Below, one piece after another: positions 23,784 through 33,190 of a stretch of 39,111 bases of DNA. Below the pieces are notes generated by a model. It was not told the origin of the DNA. It saw nothing but the letters and a program-made list of their open reading frames with translations, and searched no databases. A program made the translations under genes and the position numbers. The DNA comes from a virus, in IMG/VR virus record IMGVR_UViG_3300025652_000185, positions 1 to 39,111 of that record; one strand, 5' to 3'. Numbering within the stretch: position 1 is the stretch's first letter; every line of letters begins with the position of its first letter.

Positions 23784-24266
23784 TTGAACCCTATTAGAAA
23801 ATGTAAGTCTTGTGAATTAACGCAGAACTATACTTTATTTCCGGACAGTGGGAAGGTCAGCAATATTACAGGTGAGCCATACAGGAGAAAAGAATGTAGG
23901 GAATGCTACAATCTTAGGAAAAGAAACTATAAAAGAAATAAAAAAAGAACTTTAAAAATAATTAAAGAGAATCTTTGTTGTGTTGGATGCGGTTACTCTA
24001 AACAAAATAATATTTTTTTTACACCAAGCGCCTTAGAATTTCATCACAAAGATGGAGACAAAGAACACAACGTTTCAAATATGATACAACAGTTTGGTTT
24101 TTCATTAGAGAAAATAGTAGAAGAAATAAATAAAACAATTATAGTTTGTTGTATGTGCCATAGAGAACACCACTACGGGAATAGAAGCTTTAAAGAAAAC
24201 AAAAAATTAAATATAGATTATAAAAAAGTTCAAAAATTATATGATAAAATATTAAAAGATGTTTAG
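23784..24266 (+). CDS. HNH homing endonuclease
   Basis: A 160-aa protein. N-terminal zinc site C7-x2-C10 with C38-x2-C41 and basic linker (RKRNYKRNKKRTLK). HNH core: CVGCG (66-70), LEFHHKDGDKEHN (85-97) with catalytic His87-His88, and CCMCHREHH (122-130). A TTG start at 23784 is used because a stop lies just upstream in frame and no ATG is near. Free-standing HNH genes in phages are usually mobile. It lies after the structured RNA and zinc-binding gene. Confidence 0.8.
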   Translation: MNPIRKCKSCELTQNYTLFPDSGKVSNITGEPYRRKECRECYNLRKRNYKRNKKRTLKIIKENLCCVGCGYSKQNNIFFTPSALEFHHKDGDKEHNVSNMIQQFGFSLEKIVEEINKTIIVCCMCHREHHYGNRSFKENKKLNIDYKKVQKLYDKILKDV

Positions 24267-24546
24267 TTACTGTAATATAAAAAATAAAATATGTCCTATG
24301 GCTACTAAAGATACGTATGACCCTGTAGAAAAAACATATCTATGGAAAGAGTATACGTATTGTGGAGCAATGACAGGTTGTTCTGATACTAGAGTTGATA
24401 ACTTAGATACGTGTTGGTTAGATATGAAGAAAGGTCAACGTACAAAACATAATAAAAGAATTAATGAGATAATAAAAATAGAGAGGGGTAATGAAGCAAA
24501 TAGAAAAAAATATAATAAAGAGATACAATCAACAGTTTCCCAATAG
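24259..24546 (+). CDS. Unknown Cys-containing protein (95 aa)
   Basis: Begins eight bases before the end of the HNH gene. Five cysteines in the first 55 residues (around MFSYCNIKNKICPM, YCGAMTGCS and DTCWLDMKKG) suggest a metal site or disulfide-free cluster. The C-terminal half is Lys-rich and helical. An internal Met (14) gives an alternative start. No family is recognised. Confidence 0.45.
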   Translation: MFSYCNIKNKICPMATKDTYDPVEKTYLWKEYTYCGAMTGCSDTRVDNLDTCWLDMKKGQRTKHNKRINEIIKIERGNEANRKKYNKEIQSTVSQ

Positions 24547-24916
24547 CAAACTAACACTCAGTGATTATGAGTACGAAAGATTTGATGCCTATAATAATTA
24601 CTGTGTTGTTGAAGTAAAGCACAGACATACGTGGTACAATAAACAACTAATAGAATTTGATAAATTTTCTTACAATAGTTGGTTTGCTCACATTAATAAT
24701 AAGAAATTTCTTTACGTAGTATCTTATAGAAATGAGATAATAATTTTTAACATTACTGATTTAAATAAAAAGAAATATAATTTTAATTGGGAGTATAAAG
24801 AGATGCCAAAGCAAACTGAATTTGATGATAATAAAAAAATTGTAAAGTTTGTAGGTTACTTAGATTTAGATATGCTAAGGTCTTCAAACTCTGTATATCA
24901 ATTTGAAGTACTTTAA
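24491..24916 (+). CDS. PD-(D/E)xK nuclease-like protein
   Basis: A 141-aa protein with good Shine-Dalgarno (GAGAGGGG). It shows RFDAYNNYCVVEVKHRHTWY: D32, then E41-x-K43, matching the D ... ExK signature of restriction-like nucleases, followed by LIEFDKFSYNSWF as expected for the family helix. The remaining strand-rich part (KFLYVVSYRNEIIIFNIT) completes the fold. It overlaps the preceding gene by 56 bases and ends four bases inside the convergent large gene. Its role may be DNA degradation or repair. Confidence 0.6.
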   Translation: MKQIEKNIIKRYNQQFPNSKLTLSDYEYERFDAYNNYCVVEVKHRHTWYNKQLIEFDKFSYNSWFAHINNKKFLYVVSYRNEIIIFNITDLNKKKYNFNWEYKEMPKQTEFDDNKKIVKFVGYLDLDMLRSSNSVYQFEVL

Positions 24917-27900
24917 AAGCTTTCAAAATTTAAATAGTTATTACGCATAATTGTATCTAGCATTCGCATCCTATCATCGTAAATATTTACTAGTTCTTCT
25001 ACGTTCTTAAGGTTTTCTGGAGATAAAGTTTTTTTATAATTCTTTGCTGTGCTTACTCCTCTTTCTATTTTATCCCAATCTTTAGGGTACGGTCTAAGCT
25101 TTTGACTCATACTAGATTTAATAGCGGTATGTGCCTCTCCCCTTATTGTTCTTTTGTAAACGTTTTTATTTTGAGACGCATACTTATTAGCTATCTTATG
25201 TTCTATGAACGCTCGTGTTTTTAAAAAATCTTTTTCAAAATATTTTTTATCTCCTGCTATTAAAGATTGTGATAATAACTTAAAGTATGCTTGCTTATCT
25301 GTAAATTCACCCTTCTTAATAGTAGCTTCTAAGCCCACTCGTTTTCTTTTGTTACCAAATTGTTGATAGTTATCTAGGAATTGACCTTGTAATCTTCTTT
25401 GGTCTTCAAATTTTTTATTAATATCTTTGTTGTAGTTCTTATAGCCATCCAATACTTGCTTAACTAACGTAACTTGTTTACTAGCGTACGCTAATGTGGT
25501 CTTACTTGCTACGTCTAAATCTTTTATTTCTGAAAGACTCTTTGTAAAATTATAAAACTCGGCTCCAAACTCTATAGGCACGGGCATATAAGAATCTATA
25601 ACTCCGCCATAACCATCAAAAACATTACTGAGTAATCCCAGTGCTTCACCCCTAACCGCATAATCAAATAATTGTGCTGGTAATTTCTTAAAATCTTTAC
25701 CAATCAAATCTTTGCCAAGAGCATTTTCATAATATAAATTATATAACGCCATCCCGGTTAGTGTGCTGCCAGCTGCATATTTAAAAAGCGGGAAAGGGTT
25801 GCCGTCATTTATAAACGGAACAACTGCTCTGTTGTACGTATTTTCTGTAACTCTATACGCAGTTCTATAAAATAGTGTAAGAGGCTTTACGTTATTCTTT
25901 GCCATCCACGTAGGTATGTAAGGTAATTGGGTTGCGCCCTGAGTCGCTGCCTGAGATTTAAAAAGGCCCCTCTTGTATATGTCATCAAATTTTTTATCAG
26001 ATTCTAAAGCTAAACTAAAAGCATTATCTCCAAAAGATTTTCGTTTTTTTAGTTCGCCTATCATATAGTCTATTTCAGAATCATCTATTTTTATTGTACC
26101 TTTTAATAATTCCCTAGCTTTTTTTACATCCTTAACTAGTGAACTGTTTTTATTTTTTATTAAAGTCTCAAAAGAATCTCTCATAACTACGTCAGATACT
26201 GCAACCGATGCTCTTCTGTTAAGTTTTTCAACGTGTCTAAATAGAAAAGCAGGATTTAAAGTTCCCCTAGTTAAGAATAAATCATCAACTGATTCAGAAG
26301 TAGCGCCCGTAACTGAGGTTAAATCACTGTAAGACTTATAGTTTTTAATAAGTTTAGAGTATGATTTTAATAATTTTATTGTACCAAATGACGTAAGGTT
26401 TTGCACTTGTCCTGTAAGAAAGTTTTTAATTGCGGCACTTGGCCCAGAAAGATACGAACTAGAAATAGCTGTAGTTAGACCACTACCAAAAGAAGAGAAA
26501 GCAGTTTGTTTTTCACCACCAAGTAGTAACTCTAAAGTTTCTTTTGTGTACGTACCTGCTCCTTCCATACCTTTTTTTGCTGTCTCAAATTCTATTGCTC
26601 CCATAAGTCTCTTTACAGTATTTCCATTAACGCCATCAATGTCAAAATTTCTAGCTAGCGCTATAGAGTTTGACATTTTATTACCATAAAAATTTATTAT
26701 CTTACCAAAATCTTTTTCATATATTTCAAATACGTCACCAATAATTCTTGTTTGATTGTCTGCGTCAACAATAGATTGCCCCTTTTTAAATGTGTTTACA
26801 TTGGGTAGCTCATCTAATTGTATAACCTTACCAGTATTTTTTTCTAATAACATATACGGAGGGATGTCTATTTTTCTAGTATCTAAAATACCAAGAGGTT
26901 TATTAGGATTAGAAAACATACTGATTGAACCTCTAAATATTTCCCTCTCTTGCTTAGTAGCTTTTGGATTAGCCCTATCAAACGTTGCCATTAATTGTCG
27001 CTCTAACTTCATAGGGTTTTTAAGAAATAATTTTTGCGCATCCTTAGATAGGACATAAGGCACGTAATTTTCTACGTAAGCAGATTTTTCTAGTGTTTTA
27101 TTTACATCTACGCTAACTATCTTACCATCCTTACCTTTTACTTTACTTCCTTTGCGTTGAATGATTTTTAATATGTCTCCATTTTCAAAAGAATCATCAG
27201 AGACTTTTATTAAATTTCCTTTCTTATCATAAACAGATAAGAAATCTACAAACTTACCTTTACTATTTTGTATTTGTCCTCCGTACCTTGAGTACTCTAC
27301 AACCATTTCATCTAAGAAATTTCTAGCTTGTTTGTTTAAATCTTTTGAGTCTTTCATTGGATTAGGATTAGATAATAACGCAAGTTTTTTATCTCCAAGC
27401 GCACCCGTTACGTTAGATAGTTGACCCCTACTTAATTTAAAAGAACTTTTTAAATCATTTACAAACTTAGAAAAAGAACCACGTATTAAATTTTTTGTTA
27501 CAGTATAGTCTGTTACCTTCTTAGATAACTCCTGACCTGCTACTCCAAATTGCATAAAGTTAGACTCAGGACTAAATGCATATTTTCTAATAGCGTTAAA
27601 ATTATTTTTGTTTTTAAAAAAACTATCAGAAATCTGGAAAGGAAGTACGTCATCTAGCTTTGCTTTTTTAATATTTTTTAATTTGTACTCAGGCTTTAAC
27701 ATATTTTTATACGTAGTCAATTCTTCTATTGTCATCCTGTCTGACTTGCCGTAAGACCTAGTAAACCCAGAGCGTTTTAAACTAAAAGATTCTTTACTTC
27801 CTATTCCTAATTCATTCTCTAGTTTAGATATAGACTTGACTAAACTCTGATGTTCTTTATATGATTGAGGACTAATATTTTTTAAATCTTTACCTTGCTT

Positions 27901-29421
27901 TAAATTAAAAGGATTCTTTTTAGTATAAGACCTGAGTATTTTTTTGTTATCAGGTATTACACTTTTAAAGTCTTTATAAAATATGTTTAACACTTCTTGT
28001 TTTGTTTTGCCTGATATATTTTTAACACCTGACAAATCATTTTTATCTTTTAATATTGTATATGTAAGTCGCTGACCGCCATCTTTTGTTTCTTTTATGG
28101 TTTGCAACTGGACTAGTTGATTTGTTTTATCACCACCTGACTTACCTATAAATCTATTACGTAAATACTCTGGTCTTTTTGTAGCTAATAATAACTTTAC
28201 TTCATCTACATTTAAAGATTCTATTAAGTTTTTACTTACAGACTTATCACTAATCGCAGTAGAGATACCGTCTTTTACTAATTGTTTTACACGTAGGTTA
28301 TCTGCTCCTACGCCAATGTAATGAGCTGCCGTAAATATAGCTCCGTCAATTAAGTTATCTGTTGTTGTAGTCTCTGAACCTTTTTTTCCACTGCTGCCAA
28401 CACCAGCAAGAGAAGCGCCAACCCCAGAGCTAAAGACTATTCCGGCTTCTAAACCTAAACCTCGCTTACTATTTTCTGCTAATCCTAATATCTTACCTGC
28501 TCCTAAGACTCTGGGCAATCCACCTAGTGTCATAAAGAAAGCATCGCCTATTGGTTTAGTTATTCTTTCAGATATATTTATATCACCTTCTTCATTACGT
28601 AATGGTATTGTTTTCTGAAACATAATACCTGACGCAACTAAATTATTAACACCTAAATCAATAGCATTAGCTGCACGTATAGACATTTCATTACCAGAAC
28701 TTTTAACTCCTTTGACACGTGATAAAAACTTACCCATACTGTATTCACCAGAGCCTACTTTCGTAATAAATTTTCTGTAATTTTCAGACCTACCAAGTAA
28801 CGTATTATTTTTTATAACACCAGCAGCATCTAACGCTGCGTCTATTTTAGCTTCTTGACTTGCTACTCTTCCTAAATATCTTGCTTTACCACTACCTGCT
28901 GAAGCAGCTTTTGCTATTTTACGTAACCTTGCTACCTCTGTATACCCTTTATTTGCAGTAACTAATGCCTTGGTTGCCTTTGCTCCTGTGCCTGCAATTT
29001 TTAAACCACCTAGTACGCCACCTGTTGCAAATAAACCAGAGCCAAAACCAATTATTTGACCTGCTACCCCTGCAACTTTTTCTGATAGATTATCTGGAGC
29101 TTGATAGTCTCCGGTAAGGTCTATAGGTACTGGAGATAACCCTTCAAGAAAGTTAGAAACAAAACGTTTAGTAAGACCGGGGTCTTGCTTTAAACTTTCT
29201 TGTTCGTTACGTATAAAGTTATCATCTTCTTCTAATTGTTCTTGCGTAATGTTACCTAATAAACTTATAGGTTCATCTATTAAATTTACGTCTTTAAATA
29301 AATCAAAAGATTCTTCTTCTTTCTCTTCTTCTATTAAATTTACGCCTTCAAATAAATTAATATTATTAACAGGCTCATCTATTAAAGTTACGCCTTCAAA
29401 TAGATTGTTTCCATTTGCCAT
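24913..29421 (-). CDS. Giant internal virion / ejection protein (1502 aa)
   Basis: A 1502-aa protein transcribed leftwards and ending head-on against the plus-strand block (four-base overlap). The first 55 residues hold three LFxxVxLIxEP-type repeats. Residues about 115-210 are Gly/Ala-rich and hydrophobic. Later parts include a helical Ile/Leu/Lys-rich domain and, near residue 1000, a hydrophobic SSYLSGPSAAIKNFLTG segment. The size, low complexity and neighbours suggest an internal core protein ejected with DNA, like large podovirus internal proteins, or a large polyvalent protein. No lytic transglycosylase motif is clearly visible. The function is inferred. Confidence 0.6.
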   Translation of the reverse strand: MANGNNLFEGVTLIDEPVNNINLFEGVNLIEEEKEEESFDLFKDVNLIDEPISLLGNITQEQLEEDDNFIRNEQESLKQDPGLTKRFVSNFLEGLSPVPIDLTGDYQAPDNLSEKVAGVAGQIIGFGSGLFATGGVLGGLKIAGTGAKATKALVTANKGYTEVARLRKIAKAASAGSGKARYLGRVASQEAKIDAALDAAGVIKNNTLLGRSENYRKFITKVGSGEYSMGKFLSRVKGVKSSGNEMSIRAANAIDLGVNNLVASGIMFQKTIPLRNEEGDINISERITKPIGDAFFMTLGGLPRVLGAGKILGLAENSKRGLGLEAGIVFSSGVGASLAGVGSSGKKGSETTTTDNLIDGAIFTAAHYIGVGADNLRVKQLVKDGISTAISDKSVSKNLIESLNVDEVKLLLATKRPEYLRNRFIGKSGGDKTNQLVQLQTIKETKDGGQRLTYTILKDKNDLSGVKNISGKTKQEVLNIFYKDFKSVIPDNKKILRSYTKKNPFNLKQGKDLKNISPQSYKEHQSLVKSISKLENELGIGSKESFSLKRSGFTRSYGKSDRMTIEELTTYKNMLKPEYKLKNIKKAKLDDVLPFQISDSFFKNKNNFNAIRKYAFSPESNFMQFGVAGQELSKKVTDYTVTKNLIRGSFSKFVNDLKSSFKLSRGQLSNVTGALGDKKLALLSNPNPMKDSKDLNKQARNFLDEMVVEYSRYGGQIQNSKGKFVDFLSVYDKKGNLIKVSDDSFENGDILKIIQRKGSKVKGKDGKIVSVDVNKTLEKSAYVENYVPYVLSKDAQKLFLKNPMKLERQLMATFDRANPKATKQEREIFRGSISMFSNPNKPLGILDTRKIDIPPYMLLEKNTGKVIQLDELPNVNTFKKGQSIVDADNQTRIIGDVFEIYEKDFGKIINFYGNKMSNSIALARNFDIDGVNGNTVKRLMGAIEFETAKKGMEGAGTYTKETLELLLGGEKQTAFSSFGSGLTTAISSSYLSGPSAAIKNFLTGQVQNLTSFGTIKLLKSYSKLIKNYKSYSDLTSVTGATSESVDDLFLTRGTLNPAFLFRHVEKLNRRASVAVSDVVMRDSFETLIKNKNSSLVKDVKKARELLKGTIKIDDSEIDYMIGELKKRKSFGDNAFSLALESDKKFDDIYKRGLFKSQAATQGATQLPYIPTWMAKNNVKPLTLFYRTAYRVTENTYNRAVVPFINDGNPFPLFKYAAGSTLTGMALYNLYYENALGKDLIGKDFKKLPAQLFDYAVRGEALGLLSNVFDGYGGVIDSYMPVPIEFGAEFYNFTKSLSEIKDLDVASKTTLAYASKQVTLVKQVLDGYKNYNKDINKKFEDQRRLQGQFLDNYQQFGNKRKRVGLEATIKKGEFTDKQAYFKLLSQSLIAGDKKYFEKDFLKTRAFIEHKIANKYASQNKNVYKRTIRGEAHTAIKSSMSQKLRPYPKDWDKIERGVSTAKNYKKTLSPENLKNVEELVNIYDDRMRMLDTIMRNNYLNFESF
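29272..29407 (-). repeat. Three short direct repeats encoding LFxxVxLI motifs
   Basis: Three partly diverged copies of about 33 bp (near 29272, 29328 and 29375) encode LFEGVTLIDEP, LFEGVNLIEEE and LFKDVNLIDEP. They share bases like ctattaaa-ttacg-ctt-aaata. They lie at the start of the giant internal protein, and spacing is irregular, so the motif was probably duplicated and selected as a short linear element. Confidence 0.7.
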
Positions 29422-29424
29422 AAG

Positions 29425-31311
29425 CTATCTATACGTTCCACTTATTATTCTTTGTATTAAATTTTTTAATTCTTGAGGTGATTGATTGTTAGTTAATTTT
29501 TTTGAAGAGCTTAGAGATTTATAAAAATCATTAGTATATTTTTCATTTGAAAAATCACCGGTATCAAGGTTAATATATCCTTCAAATTTAGATTTTATTT
29601 CTTCTTGTATCTTTAGAATTTTATTTCTAAACGGAGTAAGTTGTTTTTCTATGTAACCCTCTGGTAACCTTTCTTTATATTTATCTAATCTTATCTCTTC
29701 TTTTTGTAATAAAGCTATGGCTTTTGGTAAAGCATTTAAAGGTTTAACTATTTGCATACTTGCAGTTTTAGGACTATTTGCTACGTATTTATTTGGGTTA
29801 TCTTCAATCTGCTTTACACCGCTAGGGTCTTTAAACTCAGAAATATCCTCTCCAAAGTTTAAATTTTCTAATGTTAAATCATCTGCTATACCTTCTGATT
29901 GAGGAGGTATATTTGAAACTGGTCTTGCTACGTCAGGTAAGGGCGGACTAGTTATAACAGGCTCTGTCTTAATAGAATCTACATTAGCAGGGTCTACTGC
30001 CCCCTCTGTAACAACAGGCTTTCCGACAACAGATGGAAACCCTTGCGTAGTTTTAATCGTATCATTAAATATACCAATCTTACTTAAACTATCTAAAAAT
30101 TCAGGGCTTGTTAGAGATAGGTCTTTATTTTCAACGCTATAAGTATTTACAATACTTTTTATTTCTTGAAGTTGAGGATGATTTTGTAAGAAAGATTGTT
30201 GTTCTGATTTATTTAATCCCTTAAAACTATTTATGTTACCAGTTATGACTTTGTCTTTATCACTAAGATTATTAGTAGTATTATTAGAGCTAATAGGGAT
30301 AGTAGCAAAGCCAAGTTTTTTATAAAAACTATTTATATTTTGTTTTGAAACTCTTTTTTCTTCTTCTAATCTTTCTATATCTTTTTGTAATTTAATTACT
30401 ATATCTCCCTTATATGTGTCATTAGATATTTGTCCTAATTTTCTATTTATACTATCATTAACGTTACGTATATCACTTCGAAAACCACTTAATATAGAAG
30501 TTTGTTCTTTAGTAATCCCTTTTTTCTCTAATGTTGATGCAAGAAATTTTGAACCGTCAATAGGGCTTAAAGCTCTAAAAGTTTTTCTATCTTTATCTGA
30601 ATCAAATAAAACATCTATATGTGAAACTTCATCTCCTTTTTCATTTTCAAATTTTCCATATGCAAGGTCATAATATTCTGCGTTACCTCTATACTTTGCA
30701 GTCATATCCATAAGCATTTTATCTTTTGATACTCCAAACATTCCCTTACCAGTAGGATTTATTGCCATATACTCATCTAATAATTTCTTACCTTCTTTTT
30801 CTTTACCTTCAAAAGTATATTTTTTAGTCATTATTTCATTAATATTTTCACCTTGAAATATTTCTTCAAACTTAGACAGTCTAATAGCACCTACTTCTGA
30901 AACATCTAACCTAGAAGTTAATATACGTCGTAATTTTGGGTCAGACATTTCACTTATTGTAGCCCTAGCTTCTAATCTATCAGCTTCTGATTTTAAATCA
31001 ATATCTTTTAACCCACCCATAAGTACGTTATCAGTAGCTCTGTCTTCACTTCTTTGATATCTATCTTGTTCAATATCAAGTTGTTCTCTACGTAAATCAG
31101 ATTGTATTTGTTGTTGCTGTACTTGTGAATCTAGTTGCTTACCTTGTAAATACGTTTGACTTGCACGTTCAAATGCATTATCTAACGTATTAGCTATTAC
31201 TTCGGCAGTACTAACTTGACGTGGCTGTATAGATATGTCAGAAAATTCTAATAAGTTACGTGGGCTACGTAATTGTTTTGTTATTTTACTTGGGTCAAAT
31301 CCGTTTGCCAT
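29425..31311 (-). CDS. Internal virion protein with long coiled coil (628 aa)
   Basis: The start at 31311 (MANGFDPSKITKQLRSP) has AGGAGG just upstream, rather than an upstream in-frame ATG (31356) inside the previous gene. The first 100 residues are Gln/Arg-rich helix (VQQQQIQSDLRREQLDIEQD). Further helices follow, then a Pro/Val/Ser-rich stretch around 430-480, then a Lys-rich helical C-terminus. This fits an internal core or ejection protein together with its neighbours. There is no enzyme motif. It lies three bases after the upstream stop and four bases before the giant gene. Confidence 0.6.
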   Translation of the reverse strand: MANGFDPSKITKQLRSPRNLLEFSDISIQPRQVSTAEVIANTLDNAFERASQTYLQGKQLDSQVQQQQIQSDLRREQLDIEQDRYQRSEDRATDNVLMGGLKDIDLKSEADRLEARATISEMSDPKLRRILTSRLDVSEVGAIRLSKFEEIFQGENINEIMTKKYTFEGKEKEGKKLLDEYMAINPTGKGMFGVSKDKMLMDMTAKYRGNAEYYDLAYGKFENEKGDEVSHIDVLFDSDKDRKTFRALSPIDGSKFLASTLEKKGITKEQTSILSGFRSDIRNVNDSINRKLGQISNDTYKGDIVIKLQKDIERLEEEKRVSKQNINSFYKKLGFATIPISSNNTTNNLSDKDKVITGNINSFKGLNKSEQQSFLQNHPQLQEIKSIVNTYSVENKDLSLTSPEFLDSLSKIGIFNDTIKTTQGFPSVVGKPVVTEGAVDPANVDSIKTEPVITSPPLPDVARPVSNIPPQSEGIADDLTLENLNFGEDISEFKDPSGVKQIEDNPNKYVANSPKTASMQIVKPLNALPKAIALLQKEEIRLDKYKERLPEGYIEKQLTPFRNKILKIQEEIKSKFEGYINLDTGDFSNEKYTNDFYKSLSSSKKLTNNQSPQELKNLIQRIISGTYR

Positions 31312-31313
31312 AA

Positions 31314-32063
31314 TTATCCTCCTGTCTCTGCGTTCATTCCAGCCCCTGTTCTCCAACCTCCGAATGTACCATCTTCCCTATAAAAAGCATAAAATGTATG
31401 CTGTCCATATACGGGACTGCTGTAACTAAACGTTGCTCCTTGAGAAGGCTCTGGTGGATTCCATTGAGCTGAATTTCTAATTTGATTAAACTGTTCCCCT
31501 GTTAGTCTTTGACTTCCAGAAGAATCTACATTTGAAGTATCGCTAGTTCCTACTGTTTGTAATATATTTTCTGGTGTCTCTTGATTAAAACTAGTTAGTA
31601 AGTCAGATATTGAATCTTGATAACCTAATCTTTCTTGTCTAACTCCTGACGTAAGACTTAGTAATGCGCTAGAAAAAGCAGAACCATATTGATTTTGTAA
31701 GCCACTACGTGTATCATCAACAGTTGATTGTATACTGCCTGAACCTGAAAAACCTGACTGAGCAGATTGTTCTCTAGCTTCGCCCATTATCCCACCTAGT
31801 TGACCAACAGCTCCTTGATAACCTTCTTGTACTCCAGAGCGAAATTGAGTACGTAACATTTCTTCATTGTATGCATCATACTCTGGTATCATACTTCCAT
31901 AAGTTAATCCAGTGTCAGGGTCTTCTGTGTTTAAAAATTCTGACGTAGGTGCAATGCCTAAATCTCCATAAGCTTGTTGAGTATCATACGTAGGTGTTGT
32001 AGTAGTAAACTCTTCATAGTATTCATAGGGGTTTACTGTATTATGTCCGGGTACGTGTGCCAT
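31314..32063 (-). CDS. Virion structural protein (249 aa), internal or tail
   Basis: Gly/Ser/Gln-rich protein starting MAHVPGHNTVNPYEYYEEF. A Gly/Ala/Ser/Gln-rich middle (about 80-130) and a beta-type C-terminus (SSPVYGQHTFYAFYREDGTFG) are seen. It is in the middle of a run of four to five unlabelled virion genes on the minus strand. It is short compared with the others, so it may be an internal protein or a tail-tip component. No enzyme motif is visible. Confidence 0.5.
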   Translation of the reverse strand: MAHVPGHNTVNPYEYYEEFTTTTPTYDTQQAYGDLGIAPTSEFLNTEDPDTGLTYGSMIPEYDAYNEEMLRTQFRSGVQEGYQGAVGQLGGIMGEAREQSAQSGFSGSGSIQSTVDDTRSGLQNQYGSAFSSALLSLTSGVRQERLGYQDSISDLLTSFNQETPENILQTVGTSDTSNVDSSGSQRLTGEQFNQIRNSAQWNPPEPSQGATFSYSSPVYGQHTFYAFYREDGTFGGWRTGAGMNAETGG

Positions 32064-32067
32064 TTAG

Positions 32068-33141
32068 TTATCCATTATATCTATTAATAGTTGAGCGCAA
32101 CCTAGACTGAGCATCTGATACATTAGCAGGTCTTGTAGGCATATTTATTCCTGATGGTATATAGTTACCACTTCCAATAGTGTTTTGAATAGAATCAAAC
32201 ACATTCATTTGAGGTATTGTTTTAAGTGGGTTGTAATCACTTGTTGGTAATGATGGTACAGGGTTAGTGCTTGATGGAATTATCGAATCAAATGAAGGGA
32301 AAAGACTAACCTTGGGCATATCTAATGGAGAATCTTGTATCATTTCTGTCATATCAAATCCTAAATCAGGAGCTTGTCCTGAACCCATATTAGATAATGC
32401 ATCAAATCCCTGTTGATTGGCTTTTGCAATTTTTCTAGCTTGTACATTTTGCATAAAATTTTGTCCCATTTGTTGTTGCGCTGGACTTACACCACCAAGT
32501 AACTGCCCTACGCTAGGGGTAGCAGACTTACGTTGGTTATATAAAAATTTTGTCATTTTATCAGCATCTTCACCGGGAGCTTCACCTAAATCAAGTAAAG
32601 GTTTGTTTAAAAAATTTGATGTACTATCTCCAAACGTACCTGCTTGACCTGCTGCTACTGTTTGCTTAGCAAGTCCTGCACCTATTCTGTATAAATCAGC
32701 GGCATACTGCGCATCTGTAGCTTGCTCTTCTGTTGACTTTAAATTTTCAGCACCTTTTGAAACGTCCTTTGCAGTTTGTCCTACAAATAATAAATTAGAT
32801 AGAGGGTCAGTAAAATCAGTACGTATATCTTCTGCTTTTTCTGATTGCTTTTTAGATAAAGAACCTTCTGCGTAACCAGATACCCCACTTACTGCAAGGC
32901 CAGCTCCAGAAAGTAATGGATTACCTATGTAGGCTCCAGCTTTAGTTACCATATTACCTAACTTACCAAGCGCACCCCATAGTCCTCGTTTGTTAGAACG
33001 TTTTTCTTTATCGCTATTATACTTACTAATAGCATTTTCCATATCCTTAATAGCGGATTGCAATCTTTCTGTTTCAGATTGTTTAATACGTGATGCTGCT
33101 ACTGCGGCACGTGCTGATGTACTTCTAGTACGTAATGCCAT
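32068..33141 (-). CDS. Internal virion protein (357 aa)
   Basis: Starts with a basic Ala/Arg-rich segment (MALRTRSTSARAAVAASRIK), then a charged coil (about 20-50), then a Gly/Ala-rich hydrophobic stretch (YIGNPLLSGAGLAVSGVSGY) that could insert in membranes, then a Gln/Asn- and Pro-rich C-terminus with repeated PS and NP. This profile resembles internal or ejection proteins that penetrate the host membrane during DNA delivery. The context of neighbouring internal proteins supports this reading. Confidence 0.55.
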   Translation of the reverse strand: MALRTRSTSARAAVAASRIKQSETERLQSAIKDMENAISKYNSDKEKRSNKRGLWGALGKLGNMVTKAGAYIGNPLLSGAGLAVSGVSGYAEGSLSKKQSEKAEDIRTDFTDPLSNLLFVGQTAKDVSKGAENLKSTEEQATDAQYAADLYRIGAGLAKQTVAAGQAGTFGDSTSNFLNKPLLDLGEAPGEDADKMTKFLYNQRKSATPSVGQLLGGVSPAQQQMGQNFMQNVQARKIAKANQQGFDALSNMGSGQAPDLGFDMTEMIQDSPLDMPKVSLFPSFDSIIPSSTNPVPSLPTSDYNPLKTIPQMNVFDSIQNTIGSGNYIPSGINMPTRPANVSDAQSRLRSTINRYNG

Positions 33142-33190
33142 TTAAATACCTATACTTTTTTACTATATAATATACAATATTCATAGCTAA

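Noticed and set aside
24913-24916. Bidirectional terminator at the convergent gene ends
   Set aside because: The overlap is only four bases and the flanks show no GC-rich stem with U-run, so I could not support a terminator.
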